Shown here: positions 31,668 through 32,740 of the stretch, piece by piece | How the letters are laid out: the number at the start of each line of letters is the position of its first letter | How positions within the stretch are numbered: the first letter of the stretch is position 1 | Assembly (NCBI GenBank): GCA_031292515.1 | Contig: JARLGZ010000229.1 | Location: 1-32,740 of the forward strand | Direction of reading: 5' to 3' | Length of the DNA stretch: 32,740 nucleotides | Source: Puia sp. | Lineage (GTDB): Bacteria; Bacteroidota; Bacteroidia; Chitinophagales; Chitinophagaceae | Program-made: the position numbers and the translations under genes | The notes under the pieces: generated by a model | What the model saw: the letters and a program-made list of their open reading frames with translations, nothing else | What the model was told of the DNA's origin: nothing | Database searches by the model: none

Positions 31668-32740
31668 ATGAAAGCAAGCTATCTCCTATACAAACTGTTC
31701 AACACGGACCGCACGGAATTCCTCGACAGGGTACAATCCGGGTACAGACATTATATAAGGAACTACCCTACCATGATTGTCTTGCAGACCGTTGCCGCCT
31801 GCAACCTTCCCTGCAAGCATTGCTTCATCAATAACTACGGCATAGAGATACCGGACGGGAAGAAGAATATCATGAAGATGGAAGAATTTAACAGGCTATT
31901 GAAACGCATCGAAAAAGCGGTGAAAAAGGCCGACCACATGATGTTTTCCTCCTTCGAAGCCCTTTTGAACAAGCATCTTTTTGAGATGATGGACGCCGTG
32001 TTGAAAATAAACCCACGCATAAAGTTTCCTTTTCTTTCCAACACAATGCTAATGACCGACGAGGTGATTTTGGAGCTGAAGAAAAGACCTGTCACAGAAA
32101 TCAATATCTCCGTGGACGGGTTGTATAAAGAGACGGTGGAGAAATTCAAAACGGGAGTAGACTATAACCAAATCATTCGTACGCTGACCAGGCTAAAGGA
32201 ACATGGCATGATGGATAAGGTCGCGGTCACATTTGTGGCACACAAAGACAATATAGAGGAATTGCCCGACTATGTTAATTTCATGAACTCTCTGGGCGTG
32301 AAAAAAATATATTCTAATAACCTGATGTCGTTCACGGGCCTCTACACGGGCAAGTATCTCTACACAAAGGACGGCAATCCCCACGTCGAAGAATTGTTCA
32401 AAGAAACGGTCTCACGTGTCAAAAAAAATAAGCAGCAGATATGGCTTCCCGGCCTGACCCCGGAGGTCAGTGGCTGTACGCAGCCGGAGATGCTCTTCAT
32501 CAACTATAACGGGGACGTAGCGCCTTGCGACTACCTGGCAGTATCCACCCCATTCGAATATCTGGGCTCTAAGAAAACATCGAAACCCGTCATCTTCGGC
32601 AATGTCCTGACAGAGGATGTCCTGGACGTTTACAGGTCGGCCAGGGCGCATGCATTTCGAAAAAAACACAGGAACAACAAGCTTCCCGGCGAATGCGATC
32701 ATTGCATTGACGGATATGGATTAATGTGCAGCAAAAGGAA
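31668..32740 (+). CDS. Radical SAM/SPASM enzyme (3' end beyond the window)
   Basis: The frame starts at ATG 31668, with a GAGG ribosome-binding site overlapping the ACBP stop, and stays open for 357 codons to the window edge. The radical SAM cluster motif is C45-x3-C49-x2-C52 (ACNLPCKHC). A C-terminal SPASM-type region has C270, C287 (GDVAPC), then C343-x2-C346 and C354, likely ligands of auxiliary iron-sulfur clusters. SPASM enzymes often modify peptides or act as anaerobic sulfatase maturases, and some act on small molecules; the substrate here is unknown. A short CNLPC context and INNYG after the cluster are not diagnostic to me. The tight linkage to ACBP hints at an acyl-CoA-linked substrate. 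Confidence 0.88.
   Translation, partial: MKASYLLYKLFNTDRTEFLDRVQSGYRHYIRNYPTMIVLQTVAACNLPCKHCFINNYGIEIPDGKKNIMKMEEFNRLLKRIEKAVKKADHMMFSSFEALLNKHLFEMMDAVLKINPRIKFPFLSNTMLMTDEVILELKKRPVTEINISVDGLYKETVEKFKTGVDYNQIIRTLTRLKEHGMMDKVAVTFVAHKDNIEELPDYVNFMNSLGVKKIYSNNLMSFTGLYTGKYLYTKDGNPHVEELFKETVSRVKKNKQQIWLPGLTPEVSGCTQPEMLFINYNGDVAPCDYLAVSTPFEYLGSKKTSKPVIFGNVLTEDVLDVYRSARAHAFRKKHRNNKLPGECDHCIDGYGLMCSKR

Overview
The window looks like a chromosomal segment of a Bacteroidota bacterium, most likely from Chitinophagaceae or a close relative. This rests on inference: the gene families present (GH95 glycosidase, DUF4199 membrane protein beside a family 2 glycosyltransferase, YkuD_2-type L,D-transpeptidase, acyl-CoA-binding protein), the scarcity of good Shine-Dalgarno sites, and repeated TAnnTTTG-like -7 motifs upstream of genes. 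No rRNA, intact tRNA, insertion sequence, transposase, integrase or CRISPR array was seen.

Layout. (1) 1-1350 is a gene-poor, AT-rich edge. It holds the 3' half of a class II (leucine-like) tRNA followed by a terminator, a DinB-like gene and a possible 36-residue lipoprotein relic; it may mark the border of an integrated element. (2) 1351-9085 carries a secreted unknown protein, then a minus-strand run of D-amino acid dehydrogenase-like enzyme, AraC regulator, PQQ-dependent dehydrogenase with a cytochrome c tail, and GH95 alpha-L-fucosidase-like enzyme. (3) 9231-15112 has a fusion of two serine-hydrolase (beta-lactamase/PBP-like) domains, a hydroxyisobutyrate-dehydrogenase-like enzyme, a lipoprotein and a secreted protein of unknown function, and an L,D-transpeptidase. 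(4) 15509-18189 is a tightly coupled pair: GMC flavin oxidoreductase and nitrilase-family amidohydrolase. It is followed on the other strand by an S1/P1 nuclease. (5) 19158-26381 is a long plus-strand gene run: a dihydroorotase homologue lacking its metal-binding residues, DUF4199 protein, GT2 and GT4 glycosyltransferases, then hddA, gmhA, hddC and a gmhB-like phosphatase. The last four together would convert sedoheptulose 7-phosphate to GDP-D-glycero-alpha-D-manno-heptose, a donor for surface glycans; the two glycosyltransferases just upstream are natural candidates to work in the same glycan pathway. (6) 26462-31235 has a conserved-looking secreted unknown, a PH/SHOCT membrane protein, a DUF922-like protein with an HExxH motif, and lepA. 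(7) 31401 to the end is an acyl-CoA-binding protein three bases ahead of a radical SAM/SPASM enzyme that runs off the window.

The points most worth a second look are the acyl-CoA-binding protein/radical SAM pair, the compact GDP-heptose module with an unusual zinc-loop-less phosphatase, the catalytically dead dihydroorotase, the coupled GMC/nitrilase pair, the tRNA 3' remnant, and a recurring pattern of exact short tandem duplications sitting on or next to stop codons.
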